This document shows positions 45,828 to 58,795 of a DNA stretch of 64,000 nt, one piece after another. Source of the stretch: Heliopora coerulea (taxonomy: Eukaryota > Cnidaria > Anthozoa > Scleralcyonacea > Helioporidae); the NCBI GenBank assembly GCA_030142905.1, contig JASJOG010000146.1, forward strand, positions 372,001 to 436,000, given 5' to 3'. Both the position numbers and the translations under genes were made by a program. A model generated the notes under the pieces. It did no database searches. It was not told the DNA's origin and saw nothing but the letters and a program-made list of their open reading frames with translations. The stretch's first letter is position 1; each line of letters begins with the position of its first letter.

Positions 45828-48389
45828 CCGGTTCAGATCATACCAGCTTCGGATGCGATGGATCGCGATCGGATTGAGGTTATGGGCAAACCTTTGGATT
45901 TTGCACCGTGTACTAACACTTTCCCCACAGATATGGCTTGAGGAGGTGTTTAGTTAGTACGGTCTTCATTTATAGTGCTAGAACTGTTGTGAAACTATCC
46001 GAAACATAAAATTATTTTGGAATGGTGTAATTAGAGATGGTTACTGTATAGGAACAGTGGTATGGGAACTCATTATCCACGTTTTCTTTGGATGAAAACT
46101 TTTGAAAGTTGTTATCTAGAGAGATACTGCATTCAAGATCAACATAGTAAAACATTGCGGAAGGTTGTGAGGATAAAATTTTTGCAGTAAAGTTGCGTAT
46201 TCTATAAATCGGATTTATGAACAGCTTTGAAAATTGGGTAACTTGTTTTTTATCCTGCTTTATTCACAGATCAAAAACGCTCAGATTTCTATGGTCTAAG
46301 TGTACACGTCTTCTCAAAAATATTGAAATGCTTTTGGCAACTTCATTTGAAGAACATGGACGTAATCGAGAATATTCCATAGGTCAAAATATTTATTTCA
46401 TTCGTTTTGGTAGAAAAATTGTACGGCGAGAACATTCAACATTCGTGTTCAACCTCCGGACAAAATGTTTCAGCAATTTATGGCAGTGACGGCAGCAATC
46501 AAAGTAGCTTAAATCTGAACATTTCCACAAGTAAGAAGTAATTTGTAAGGGCACGCAGTCCCTCGTGTGTTTGCTAGAACTTTCTGATGTATTACTGACT
46601 GCGTACACTCAACACCAGCTCCGGTCAATATTTGCGCAGTATTTATGAAATATTCTGTTGGAGACAGTTTCATTTCCATTAAACTTTTTAATTAAAAATC
46701 TTGCCTCTAATTGTTCTTGTGAAGAAGAACAACAATAATTAATACCCAAACAATTCAACCGCCATCTCGCAAGGTCATGTACACAGCATAATGTTCGTGA
46801 CTGACTTCACATGTCGATCAACACGCGTAATCTTTTGGAAATGGTTCTCAGCGTTATCAAATTTTCTGGTTCTATAGCCACCGATAAAGATGTGATGTGA
46901 GTCATATACTTGTGAACGTATGAATTAAGTATGTCAACATTCAAATTAAACTTTTTCCATTTGTACGTCAGTCACACCAACCCTGTATACAAAACGAACA
47001 GAATTCAGTCTGACATGTCAAGCACCATAACAAAAAAAGCCGCAAAAAACGAAAACTAGCTTCGCATGTACTATTAAAGTTAGGCAAGAGTTCACTAACC
47101 AAAGCGTTTTGAAAATATAACCGATGAATAGAAATGCAAATCATCATAAATGATACCCGGCTTCGATAGTACTGGAACTACACTTTACGAAAGTTGGTTT
47201 GAGGACTGCGATTTAAAATAATTTTAAAATCATTCTCAGGATAACATTAAGAGAAGATTTCATGATTAGTTTACAACGTGTGATTGGAACGGAACTTGAG
47301 CTTGCTATTTCGGCTGACCAAAGTCGTACCCAATTGGCACACTTTTCGGTAGACTTTCGCTGTATTGGATAATCGTTTAATTTCTACCATGTTTGAACAC
47401 TTCCACATTTGAACTCACATTTACCGGCAAATGTATACCAGGGGACACTTTTGAAATTCTTCAAAGTGAAAGACTGAAGATGTGAACGCTAGTGTCCAAT
47501 GTCCTTTACAACTGAACTGAACAGATGATTTTAATGAACGACCCAAACGTGAAAAATATTAAACAATAACGCGTTAAAACTCCAAGTTTTTAACAAAGGT
47601 ACGCACACGAAGAATTCCACAGACTGTGAACTGCAAACCTGATCAAATTATTTTACGGAAGATAAAAACGACGTGTCTGTAATGTACGAAATCCGAAATT
47701 CTTCGGGAAGTTCGAATATTTCTCAATATTTCTCTTTTTTTCACTATCAGAAAGCTATTTAAATACGCCTTCCGAAAATTAAGAAATTCGATCAAACCAA
47801 AAGCATTTTCACGACGCGAAAGATTTACTTTATTATCCAAAACAAAACACACAAAAAAACCCAAAAGAAACCAACCCTATAAAGGTTAACAAACTTGGGG
47901 TATTTTTGTCGACGCGAAAATGTACATAGACCATAGTGTTGTGACATACAAGTTACTTGTGGCTGCCGCTGCTGATGTGTTTGAACAAATTACATTGTTA
48001 AAATAGTATCATTAAAATAATAAGTATATAACATGAGAACTACTCACCTCTCTCCTTCTCTAAGTCCCTAAACTTTCAAACAATTTCATCAAAGTTCCAG
48101 AGCTCGTAAGGACAAAGTAATTATAACTAAGCCATGATGAGAACCTCTAAACGTCAAGGGGACAAAAACAAATCAGTTTAGATGGTTGCCGACAAAAACA
48201 CTTCACCGGGAAGGCATAAAAAATGTTATTTTCATTAATAATACATGGCAGCAATTGGATAACTCTACATAAAATTTAACTAAATAATTCAGCAGGTGCA
48301 CAAAATTCAGCAACTCACCTCTTTCTGAACTCTTTCGTATTTTCGTGTAAACGTTTTTTTAACTTCTGGTAATTATCTTTCTCTGCCGG
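45828..48389. other. Intergenic DNA, no gene seen
   Basis: AT-rich, with short interrupted frames only. No repeat family recognised. Confidence 0.5.
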
Positions 48390-48419
48390 TCAGTACGACA
48401 CCTTTAGGGCTATCACTCC

Positions 48420-48600
48420 AACATTTTTTAAGTAGTTTTGGAGACGACCATCCTGATTCATTAGCTGCTGTGATTGTTGTTGCAAAGTATCACAGTTATT
48501 AATGAGAAAAACCAAGCGGTTCTTCCCAGTTTCCTGCCGCGCGAACAGCTGCTTTGTTACAATGTCATTCTGAAGTCTTGGATGTATTTTAATTAAAGTG
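48420..48600 (-). CDS. Possible isolated exon (weak VPS52-like match)
   Basis: On the minus strand an acceptor-like CCAAGACTTCAG precedes an open stretch with coding character (IVTKQLFARQETGKN, LVFLINNCDTLQQQ, ending GVIALK). A weak donor (GTGTCG) lies at about 48399. From memory, LVFLINN resembles the segment QLVFLINNYD of VPS52, but the rest does not clearly match. With no partner exon nearby it could be a pseudo-exon. Confidence 0.22.
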
Positions 48601-51600
48601 AGAGAAAGAGAGAGACAAAACAAAACCGTCATTCGGGTAGCGATGGGGTATTTAGCGAAAACATTGCATTTGTTTTACAATTTATAGGTGTTTAAGAAAC
48701 TAATACCGAGCGGGCAAAACCCCTACCAAGCGTAAATACTACGGTCAAAAAAAGAAATTTAGGAAAATCGTCCGAATAATTTTCTTTAAAAATTTACACG
48801 AGCGAACAGAAAGGGGCCAAAATTTACACTTACAAGTTGTTCTTGCCACCTTTATCCAGTTATTTTCATAATTTTACGCGTATCTATATTCCTACAAATC
48901 GTAAACCTTTCATGCAGAAAGCACAAAGGACAATCATAATCTTGTACTATCTACATATATGATATATATCCCGGTCGCTTTTCTCGTCACATTTTTGCGC
49001 CTCAGGAAACTTTAATTGTCAAAATTTTTCCGTCAATCAGTGAATGAAGGCGTTCTTTTAGAAGTCATTTAAAAACGCCTCGGAGGACGTAATTTATTGG
49101 ATCCAACTCTGCTGTGAGCTGACTCAATAGATGGATCCAACTCATACAACTCTGCTGTGAGCTGACAGTATCGCCTCGGGAGATTTAAAAACAAGTTGAA
49201 AATAAATTTTCAATTTGTGATTCTCAGAATCGTATCCCGGCTCTTCAAATTTCAATAATCTCAGGATTACTTTGCATGCAATCGGCTTATGTAATATCTG
49301 ATAGTCAGGTGTTCGCCATTTTATCAGTTCTGGCAAATACATGTATTAGTACAACAGGATCAATAAATTGCTTTATAGAGTAATGCACCAACAATAGAAT
49401 AATAATATGGAATCACTGTAATTACTTCACCGCGCTTCACGTTTTGGGCTACTGAGCACTTTGTGACCGTATTCCAAAGATAACATTGATAACAATCATT
49501 TAATGAGGGCAAAAGACTTCACAGCTTAAACTGACAAACCTGTGGCCCTCTATCTAATAAACCGCACACGGAAATAAAAATAACTAAATCTAGAACTCAG
49601 TAAATACAACTAAATAAAAATAAATAAAAATAAAATAAAAATAATTAAATGTAGAACCGGTAAAAGTATACTGATATTATTCATGTACAGGCATTTGTAA
49701 ATTCACGTTTTATGGGATCCACGGTACCGTGAAAGTTGAAACCCTCGTAAAAACTTGTCACCTCAATCTCTTGAGGGCTGCTCCTCCGACTCCTATTTAT
49801 GTTTTTACGGTGAATATCAATAAAATACTTCATGTATTATTAAATATTTCGAAAAAAAGAGAAAAGTTAGTTATAACTGACACCAAGTTTCACCTCAGGC
49901 CCGTAATTATTTGTTCGAATGAAAAGCCCACGAACTTAGGATGAAAAGTTTACGGCTTACTGTTTGTGTTAGCATGATGGAATTACTTTCACCACAAACG
50001 TTCGTTACCAGTGACATATCCGCGCACGCGCTCACACCAGTGCTTCTTCAGTATTTCCGCAATCTCGATATGTCGGCAATCCCCACATATCAAAATTTCG
50101 ATATATTCTTATAGCTATCCCAAATATTATTCATGGGTATTTCTTCGACAGATAAAAAGATCAGTATCACAAACGCATCGTTTTCACACTGCATCGACTT
50201 TAAAACTAGGGAAACACGAGTGACAAACTGGCTTGCCATAAAACCAAGGTCAGGTTTCTCCTTACTGATGCTTCACCATTAAAAAAAAAAAAAAAGCCCG
50301 CATTACCGACCGCAAGATGAAAATCTACCAGCGGATTGTTTTCGACAGCTACCTGTAAATTTGCAACGACATATCGCTTATCAAAGAAAATGAAAAAGGG
50401 CACCTGTACGTTACAAAACAATTGAACGGACTGTCCAAGACTAAAATTGCATTAGCGTAGGATCACGGGGATGAGATAAAAAGAGTGAACGGCGAATGGA
50501 AGGGCTTGAAAAAGACTTTGTTATATGGTGGAGTACATTTGAGAAGAACGACTGCCCTGTTATGGTGAGAGTAACAAGTGAAATGGAAACCATTCTTAGT
50601 AGTTTGTTCGGTAACACACGTTTTTGTTAGATATTCAGGATAAATACCAATTATTGCATCATAACTAATGGCAACGTTTCAAGCAGTAATTTAACCGTAG
50701 GGTAAAAATCCGGTAAAACGTTTACTCGAGGTCCACGTGCCAGAACGGTATGAGAGCGAAGGAAAAGACTTTGAATCCCATGCTCTGTTGCATGGTTTTC
50801 ATATCTCGACATCTTTTGTTGGTTCTGGTGCAAATATGTAGGTCGAGATTAGGAGTGAACTACAGTTTCCCATCGAAGACAAGCAAACTTCTATCGAAAC
50901 CCTCAAAGGTATTCGTATTTGAACGTCAACAAAGGTGGTTTTGATTAGAAATAACCCCTACCGATTTTAATCTTTTAACGGACCTCTGATTACAAAGCAG
51001 TCATTACGAAGCGAAAGTCTTCACTGGAACTCACGGGTATACTTTCCACTTGGGGATTTAGCTAGCGCAAGGACTTGATTCGAGTAAGATAAGAGCAAGA
51101 GAAAGAATTCTCTTTAAGTCAGACCTCTTTGACTGGTACCTGTAATTAAAATGCAGCTTTACAAAGATCAGTACAAGGCGCAAAATTAAATTTCGAACCA
51201 GTTTAGCTGCTGAGGAACTGGATTCACACCATGGCTGCTTCCTCGGACTTTGCTTGCCAGCTTCACTAAGTGGTAGCTCATGGTAAATAACGGCGATAGA
51301 CTACCATTACCGACAACGAGATAAAGACATACTTAAAGTTCGTGGTGTGATGTGTATTGCTCGGTGAGACAGCACTTTGATAAAATTCCTCGCAGAGAAA
51401 GTGAGTTACTCCAGATAAACAGTTAATTTCATTGCTCTGTTCTGCTAGGGTTGCAAGCCGCGAGTACTTTAGTATTCCAAATCAGGGACATAAATAGTCA
51501 CTCTCAACAAGTGATCGAGGATTCGACCTCCAGTCTAGCACGATATAAAGATTATGCAGCGTTTTATAAAGCTGTCATCGTGCGACCTAAATCTGCCTGT

Positions 51601-51660
51601 TATATCATCTTTTCTCACAAAAATTGCTCCCAAAGTTCAACGACGTTGGGTAGTCAACCC
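48601..51660. other. Intergenic DNA with small repeats
   Basis: No gene is supported. The segment AACTCTGCTGTGAGCTGAC occurs twice in tandem (about 49107-49124 and 49147-49165). An A-rich AAATAAAAATAA run is at 49570-49655 and a poly-A tract at 50280-50296. Confidence 0.5.
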
Positions 51661-51664
51661 TTTG

Positions 51665-51970
51665 GGCAACTTAACTTTACCCTGGCTAACGCCAGACGAC
51701 TTTCACTCGTCAAGGAGAGAACTCTAGTTGCGAAAGTGATAAAGACTATGTCCTTAACCTTTTCTTGGCTGACGACGAGTACTACAGCACTTTATTCTGG
51801 CTAACGCGAGACGATTTTAATCGTCAAGGGGAAAACTCACAACAGCCTGCCTAGAAAATGGTCAAAAACTATCTCCCTTAACACTTTATGTGGTACACTT
51901 GCCATTCGGCAATTTATTAATCTTACTCATTCGAACGCAAGACGATTTTACTGTTCAACTGTGGACCTCC
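51665..51970 (-). repeat. Three tandem-like copies of the AACCCTTT/GCCAGA repeat
   Basis: Cores lie at about 51672-51711 (GGCTAACGCCAGACGACTTT), 51788-51824 (GGCTAACGCGAGACGATTTT) and 51928-51965 (CGAACGCAAGACGATTTTAC), all in the same orientation and about 115-140 bases apart. The clustered spacing repeats the paired arrangement at 12.8-13.0 kb. Confidence 0.6.
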
Positions 51971-52195
51971 AATGAACCAGCCTGATAAAGGACTAACCAG
52001 ATGCATCTTATGAATTTTTGTAATGTATATTCATCATTTTCGATGAATCAATCATTGGTCGATTGTTTACAACGATTAGTAGATGATATACAACTAAATT
52101 TAGTCCATCTGCGCAGCCTTATCATTAATCAGACAGTTACAGGTACGACTCACGATTAGTTGATGATGGGCGACAGAGGTACCAGGCAGGAATCG

Positions 52196-52356
52196 TAAGC
52201 GAAGAAGAAATAATAAAGCCCAGCAAAAAAACACGCAAAATAGGCATAATTAAAGGCCTATAGTGCAATTCTAAACGTTAGAATTATACTATAAACTGTA
52301 ATTATGCCTATTTTGCGTGTTTTTTTGCTGGGCTTTATTATTTCTTCTTCCCTTAG
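52196..52356. mobile_element. Long near-perfect hairpin element (GCCCAGCA family, copy 1)
   Basis: The left arm is GAAGAAGAAATAATAAAGCC followed by CAGCAAAAAAACACGCAAAA and TAGGCATAATTA. The right arm is its complement, ending GGGCTTTATTATTTCTTCTTC. The stem is about 60 base pairs with almost no mismatch, around a short centre. The low divergence suggests a recent insertion. The ends match the hairpin at 58663-58795 (both have G(G)GCCCAGCA). Confidence 0.75.
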
Positions 52357-52660
52357 TTGATGATGCATATGTATGGTCTATCTGCGCAGCCCTATCAATA
52401 ATCAGGAGGTCTCAGGCACAACTCACGACTGGTTGATGATGGATATAAATGGTTCATCTGCGCCAAGTTATCAATAATCAAAAGGTTTCAGGTACGACTC
52501 ACCTCAAGAACAGCAAGATCAGTCACGTAGTCTGAGCGAACAAAATTTGAGGAACACCTCATTTTTCACCTCGTCACTGGTACTATGAGTCAGCGGTTTT
52601 GGCCACGTGGTATTTTTCTTCCTATAATATTTCAGAAAATCGTAGTTTAATTTAACGTAA

Positions 52661-55600
52661 ATGTTTTCTAGGTATTCTTGGATTGACATGTTTACCCCTC
52701 ATGCCTTACTACGTATGACGATGTGGATACACCTCTGGGCGGATGCCGCGCAGGCTCAAGGTAAGATGAGGAAAAGAAACAAATCGCGATGGAGAGACAG
52801 ACAAACAGAGAGGGGGGGAGAGACAAAGACACACAGGGGAGAGAGACAACGAGCAACAGGGAGAGACAGAGAGAGAGACAGAGGTAAGGACAGAGAAAGC
52901 AGTTGAGAAAAGAACAAAGACAGGGACGCCGGAAAGAATGGAACGAGTTGTAAAGCTGTTAAAAATACAGAAAAAGATATTTGCAAAATTAATGAGTTTA
53001 AACAAAAAAAGAGGGACAACTGAGAACTATCACAGTTACAGTCAAAATTTTAGACGAAGACCAAGTAAATGTCTCAGGAGATAAACTTACTGGTTTAAAT
53101 GGAGAAAGACAGTGTTGGAGACTGGCTTTAAAAGAGCACGTTCGGAAATTATTAACCATTTTGATTTCATTTTGTAATGAATATCGTAATACCATTGTAA
53201 GATAATTGGGATTTTGATAATTCAGATTTTGATTTAATCTTCAAACGGGTGGAACATGATCTGGTCACAAGTTTGCAGATCTGAGCAGAAACTGAATTAA
53301 GTCGGAGATGTCGGAAGTGGTGGAATAATGCCATGCACTAAGTGTGGCCAGGGCCGCCGAGAGGGGGGCGGCAGAGGAGGGAACTTGCCCCAGGCCCCCT
53401 ACTTGATAGGGGCCCCCTAAAATGTTTGAGCTTTACGTTTTTGACGTAACGAAGATTAAAGACAGTGACATAACGGACGGCAGTTGGGTTAGAGCAATAG
53501 TTATTGCCCTCAAAATGCAGGGAAACAGCGTTTCAGAGCGTTGGAGCCCCAAAAGGGGGACGGGGGCCCCAAGGACGGGGGCTTATTACATGTATGACGT
53601 CATCAAAGGCCCCAAATCGATGTTTTGTCCCGGGCCCCACGAAACCTCTCGGCGGCCCTGAGTGTGGCAAGTGACGAAGGTCAGCCATTAAACCAGACTC
53701 ACGCACTACTCATACCCTACTTCTTTCTCCTTTAGTTTTCCAGTATTTTTTGGTGGACAACAATAAACAAACTGCATCCGTTCTGGACACCGTCAAACTA
53801 CCCACATGCACCCACATCGATTTAAAACAAAACGTCACTTTAAGAGGGGGGATAACATCGGGTAATTTCACTAAACTAGGGGAAGTTGCGGACATGCAAA
53901 CATGCATTGACGCTTGTTGTCAAGACTTGAAGTGCGATGTGGCATTTATGCCAGAAACCACGTGTTATAGCTTAAAATGTTTTAGCGAAAGACTTTGTGA
54001 GACTGTGCCAGCTTTACGAAGGAGAGGTAATAGAAGTGTCCAGATTTCGCACATCGTTCGAGGAGGAGGTAAGGGAGATGATCTGGAAACATTTAATGAA
54101 CAGCAAGGAATTGGAAAATATGGTAAGTTGAGATAGAAATTGAGTGAGATTGAACAGATTTCTAAACGTGTGATAACTTTATTAGTATAGCCTAAAGAAA
54201 GATCACCTGTTTTGCTTTTAACGTAAATAGTGAAATAGTACCGTGTAAAAATAAAAAATAAGTAAATATATAAATAAATAAATAAGTAAATAAATAAATA
54301 ATAAAAACTCTAAGCAAGTCCATAAGAGAACTAGATCCTGGCTTTGCAAATACGCCAAATTAGCGGTCACGAACGGTAGCTTTTTAAACTACATTCAAAA
54401 CTTTTCAAGCAGGAATAGCGTCCAACCGCGAGTGATTTCCTCTATATACTCCGTTGACTCAATAGGTAACCACACAATCTGGAGTTTAATTTGGAATTAG
54501 TTAGTACGAGCGTATTTTCCAACAGCCCAAAAGTGCGGCAGCAGGGCGAAAACAATTTAGACTCCTTGAAAAACACTGGAATCCAAATTAATTCCAAATT
54601 AAACCCAAAACTGTATGACTATACGAATTAACAATATAGACGAAAAAATTAAAGTGAGCATTTTTCGCTCCTTAATAATTGTTTCTTGCACCAAAGAAAT
54701 TCTACTAGAAACCCAAGCGCTTGTTTCCGCATGCAACTTAAATACAAGGATATTATTTCCCTTGAGTCGTCCACAAATGTTTCATAGTAACTTTTAATTC
54801 CACTAACAATCGCTTTTTGGTTTTGATGTTTGTTTTCTCCCCTAACTTCCCACGATAGACAATTTTTTCATAGCTACACACCATAAGCGGCTTACTTTGT
54901 TTCCACATTTCAGCTCCCCGTAAAATTACGCAAAAGGTTTGTACACCTAGTAAAAGAATCTACAACGCCACGCTTCGTGGAGGGAAATACGCTGGAAATA
55001 TGGTTAGCCTTAATGTTTCCAATATCTACGAGTGCATCGCGAAATGCTGCAACAGACTTCAGTGTGATTTAATCTACTGGCGGAAAGGAAGATGTCACGC
55101 GGTGTCTTGCTACACCAATGAGTTGTGCAAGAGTATTACAATTCACGAAGATGGCGAGAATATTTTAGTCTATATTAATATAAGAAATCAACAAAGGAAA
55201 AGTGATAAAGGTATGTAATGCAACAGTGGCACAAAGTTCTTGTAACAAAGTTCAGGGTAAAATGATGCGCCAAATTGTTTTGATCTTCCATTATTTAATT
55301 TCTACATTCAAAAAAAAAAAAAAATGACCGGCAGCATTAACCTGATTTTGCAGGGCCATGTTCCAAAGGTTGCACTCATGGTATCTGTATTCAACAAGAA
55401 ACTTGCGCATGTGACGTCGGTTTTGAAGGAAAACGATGCGAGAAGTCGGTTACTAAAGGTACTTTTATAAATGTTTGTCAAGCCTCACACACACGATACG
55501 ATTGTGTTATGCAAATCTTCGCTCTGCCGTATGGAATTACCCCTCAAGAGCCCAATTCCTGGACACTATTCGTTCACCAGTCTTGCAATACGTCCTATTA

Positions 55601-58315
55601 TTACACGGCTGTAGCAGCGAGCGGTCCGAATACGGAAATCCTGCAATTTGATTGGTTCACAAGTAGTCGGATATTTCCCGTAATGCCCGTTCAGGGGGGA
55701 TTTAAAAACACCGTGTTTGGGTCGAATGAAAATTAAAACTTTTGTCAAAATATGTACTGAAAATGTATTCTGTACAATCAGAGAAGAAAAAGGAACCATT
55801 TAGAGTGAAGTTGGTGAAGAAATTTTAAAGGAAGTGACGACAGAATTGCAAGTTTTTATTTGACGTTCTCTACCTTAGCACTTGTCAATTACATGTCAAT
55901 GAAGCCATATAATAAACCTATTATTGACCTCGCTTGTTCGGTCTATACCAGTGCAATATCAGACCTATGTTTTTGCACGGATCTCAACTCGCTGCGCTTG
56001 TCTCGGTCTGTATACTTAAAAACGTCGGTCCGATATTTCACCACAACAGATCTCCCGCTCGGTTAATAAGAAGTTAACGATTACCATTGCTATGTTTAGA
56101 CCTGGAGAATTTTACATGGATTAAGGGAGAGTTTATTTATTTATGGAGACTAACATAGTGACTCTTAAGCTACTTAATCTTTAGGATATTGTGGTGAAAA
56201 AGGATGTGGGAAGTTCGGTCGTTGTCATACCAATGATACGTGTCTATGTAAAACTGGATACTTTGGATATTTCTGTGAAAAAACACGTAGGTATAACATC
56301 AAAAAAAAATCATGACGTTCGCTTCTTTACCAAGCTTTCCTTCTCGTTTCTCTGAACCATATTTAGACGCATTTCTCCCTCCCCCTCCCTTCTACGATTT
56401 TTTACTTTCTGGGTTTTTTTTTCATCCTTCAATCTTTCCATTTCGTTTTTCTTTCTTTCTACTTTCCGTTTTACTTCCCTTCTTTCTCTTTTCCTTTCTT
56501 TCTTTCTTTCTATGTCTCCTTTTTTCTTTCTTTCTGTTATTCTTTTTTCTTTCTTCTTTCTTTCTTTTCATTCTTTTATCCTTCTTCCTCGTCCTCCTCA
56601 TTCTTCTCGAAAGCACCACTTCACATTTGCCCAACAACATACACCTCAAACTCTCATCTTTCATCAAATTTCTCTCTTCCATTCCTTAACTTCCTTTCCG
56701 TTTCATTCCACAGTTCAATGTCATCCTAAATGCCATCATGGTGTTTGTCTAAACAACTCCACCAAACACTTCAAATGTCGATGTGACATTGGCTGGGAAG
56801 GAAAGCACTGCAACAAATCTAATGGAGGTACGAAAAATATAAATCAGGTGATCACTGGATTTCCGCCTGAGGATGCGAGGACAATGATTTCAACTGAATT
56901 ACATGAGAACAAAAACACATCCATAAACAAGTATAAAAAATTTGCTAATGAATAATTCCCCGGCAAATTTTTTTCGAAAAAACTCTAGATCAGCTTATTT
57001 ATGGTAAGATTAAATTAACGTTGAGGTAAAAATTCTGTATAAGAGGTTTAAATATCATGTGAGTTTCAATTAATCTAGTCTACCAAAACCTAGAAGTTAA
57101 CTTTTAAGCAGACTAACTTAACATGAAGTCAAAAGGTCAACGTCAATTTCATCTTTCTTATTTTAACATATAAATACGACCTTACTTTATATAACTGATC
57201 GACTGTTGCGTGACGCAAGATCGTTACAGATATGTTAATCGTTTTAAACAAACTGGGCCAGAATTTCCACCAGAAACCTGGTCTTGAGCCAAGATCAAGA
57301 AATGTCCAAAGCTGAGTACGTTTTTCACTAACTCTAATAGATATTTTACTGGCATCAGAAGATGGCGATGAAGTTCTATTTACCAAGCTTAAAGACAAAG
57401 ACAACGACTTCAGAGTAAGCTATAAGTGATTACTGGCCAAAGAAAATGAGATAATGGACAGTAATTACTACTGAAATTCAAACGAATTTTAAGTTTGGGA
57501 TTGGTAATGTCTCACGAAATTGTCGTGGTGCAAAGAATTGGAAGCGTGGGTGAAGGAACGGTAGTCCTATTCTAGCATATGGCCTTCGTGTGGAAATGAA
57601 GCCACAGAAGGGACGGGAGAAGAAAGAGAGGAAGGAAGGAAGAAATGAAGGAACAAAGGAAGGAAGAAAGGGAGGAAGAAAGGAAGGAAGGAACCAGTGA
57701 AGGAAGGAAGGAAGGAAGGAAGGAAGGAAGGGAGGAAGGAAGGAAGGAAGGAAGGAAGGAAGGAAGGTAGGGAGGGAGGAAGGAAGCAATGAAGGAAGGG
57801 AGGAAGGAAGGAAGGAAGGAAGGAAGGAAGGAAGGCAGGCAGGCAGGCAGGCAGGCAAGCAGGCAGGCAGGCAGGCAGGCAGGACGGAAGGAAGGAAGGA
57901 AGGAAGGAAGGAAGGAAGGAAGGAAGGCAGGAAGGAAGGCAGGAAGGCAGGCAGGAGGGAAGGACAGAAAGAAAGAAAAGATTGACGCGAGAATATGGAG
58001 GGTGAGAGATGGGGAATAAAATGAGAAAAAGACAAAATAAAATGGAATAAGATGACACAGACAAAATGAAAAGAAATAACATGAGTTAACGTTAAAATTA
58101 CTTTTTCTGTTATGCAGAGACCAGATGAAGGTCCCAACGAATCCATTTCGTCTGTTGGGGTGGCAATAGGATGTGCATTAGCAGCAGCTATCTTGGGGGC
58201 AGCAGCTATAGCTTTTGTGGCACGAAAAATATTAAAAAGCAGATCTACTGTAAACTATGAAATTCTTCGAGAACCCTTACGGCACGAATCCAAGAAATAC
58301 CGATGTTCTCCCTAG
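52661..58315 (+). CDS. Type I membrane protein: two MANSC-like domains, three EGF domains
   Basis: Eight exons: 52661-52760, 53736-54122, 54914-55210, 55354-55458, 56185-56286, 56714-56827, 57359-57414, 58118-58315. All are GT-AG and in phase, giving 452 residues. Exon 1 encodes a signal peptide (MTMWIHLWADAAQA from an inner in-frame ATG at 52715). Residues 58-122 and 172-235 are eight-cysteine MANSC-like domains (CIDACCQDLKCDVAFM; CIAKCCNRLQCDLIYW). Residues 262-368 are three EGF-like domains, one per exon, each ending in the typical G(F/Y/W).G..C (for example CDVGFEGKRCEK). An acidic linker follows, then a membrane helix at about 400-422 (alanine-rich) and a 30-residue tail with NYEIL, a possible tyrosine signal. 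An ATTAAA lies at 58348. Each domain sits on its own symmetrical phase-1 exon, the usual sign of exon shuffling. It is the larger relative of the MANSC gene at 39750-41359. Role inferred: cell-surface adhesion or recognition. Confidence 0.88.
52795..52905. repeat. GAGA-type purine repeat in intron 1
   Basis: GAGAGACAGACAAACAGAGAG grades into further GAGACA and GGGAGAGA units directly after exon 1 of the MANSC2-EGF3 gene. Confidence 0.85.
53349..53660. mobile_element. hAT-type MITE with perfect 8-bp target duplication
   Basis: A 312-base element in intron 1 of the MANSC2-EGF3 gene. The left end CAGGGCCGCCGAGAGG and right end CCTCTCGGCGGCCCTG are perfect 16-base inverted repeats. It is flanked on both sides by AGTGTGGC (53341-53348 and 53661-53668), an intact 8-base target site duplication as made by hAT transposases. 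The interior is GC-rich with GGGGCCCCC blocks and has no transposase. Confidence 0.92.
54240..54305. repeat. AAATA/AAAT repeat in intron 2
   Basis: A short AAATAAATAAAT run with TAAG variants. Confidence 0.85.
56390..56600. repeat. CTTT pyrimidine repeat in intron 5
   Basis: TTTCTTTCTTTC units with interruptions between EGF exons 2 and 3. The frames of 125 and 147 codons across it are partly repeat; only 56714-56827 is exon. Confidence 0.85.
57600..57975. repeat. GGAA/GGCA tetranucleotide array in intron 7
   Basis: About 370 bases of GAAGGAAG units with a central block of pure GGCA (57830-57880). Long frames on the minus strand (Pro/Ser/Leu/Phe repeats) come from the repeat. Confidence 0.96.
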
Positions 58316-58662
58316 TGAAGTTTTTTCTCAGATGAATTTACGGAAATATTAAAAACCGTAAGATAGGAGCACCCAATAACGCTAGACCAAGGGAGACAAG
58401 TGAACAACCAGAAACCCAACCAAAGTCTGATGAGACGGCCACCAATCTTGATAGGCTATAGTCCACGGCTCGTGAACCAGAACCAACACGGGTAAGTGGG
58501 TCACGTGAAACAACATGATGGTTTGCCGAAAATCATCAAAAATGGATTATCAAGTAGTAGGCCTATGACAAGCTGGGCGAATTTCGACTACATTTCTAGG
58601 CTTCAAAACATTGGCCAGTGATAAACCAGGTGGAAAACGCAGTTTTATAATATAAATTAAGG

Positions 58663-58795
58663 CCCAGCAGAGAATGCATATAACAGCCATAGGATGAAGT
58701 GTTTTTTCAGTATTAAACATGTTTTAAGACACTTCAGCCTATGGCTGTTATACACATTCTCTGCTGGGCCTTAATTTTTATTATAAAACTATATT
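58663..58795. mobile_element. Long near-perfect hairpin element (GCCCAGCA family, copy 2)
   Basis: The left arm is AAGGCCCAGCAGAGAATG followed by CATATAACAGCCATAGG. The right arm is the complement, CCTATGGCTGTTATACACAT and CTCTGCTGGGCCTT. The stem is about 55 base pairs with a few mismatches, around an AT-rich loop that contains a second small pair (GAAGTGTTTT and AAGACACTTC). It has the same terminal motif as the hairpin at 52196-52356, but a different interior. Confidence 0.72.

Noticed and set aside
57478..58146. 222-codon Pro/Ser/Leu frame on the minus strand
   Set aside because: It lies over the GGAA/GGCA array in intron 7 of the MANSC2-EGF3 gene.
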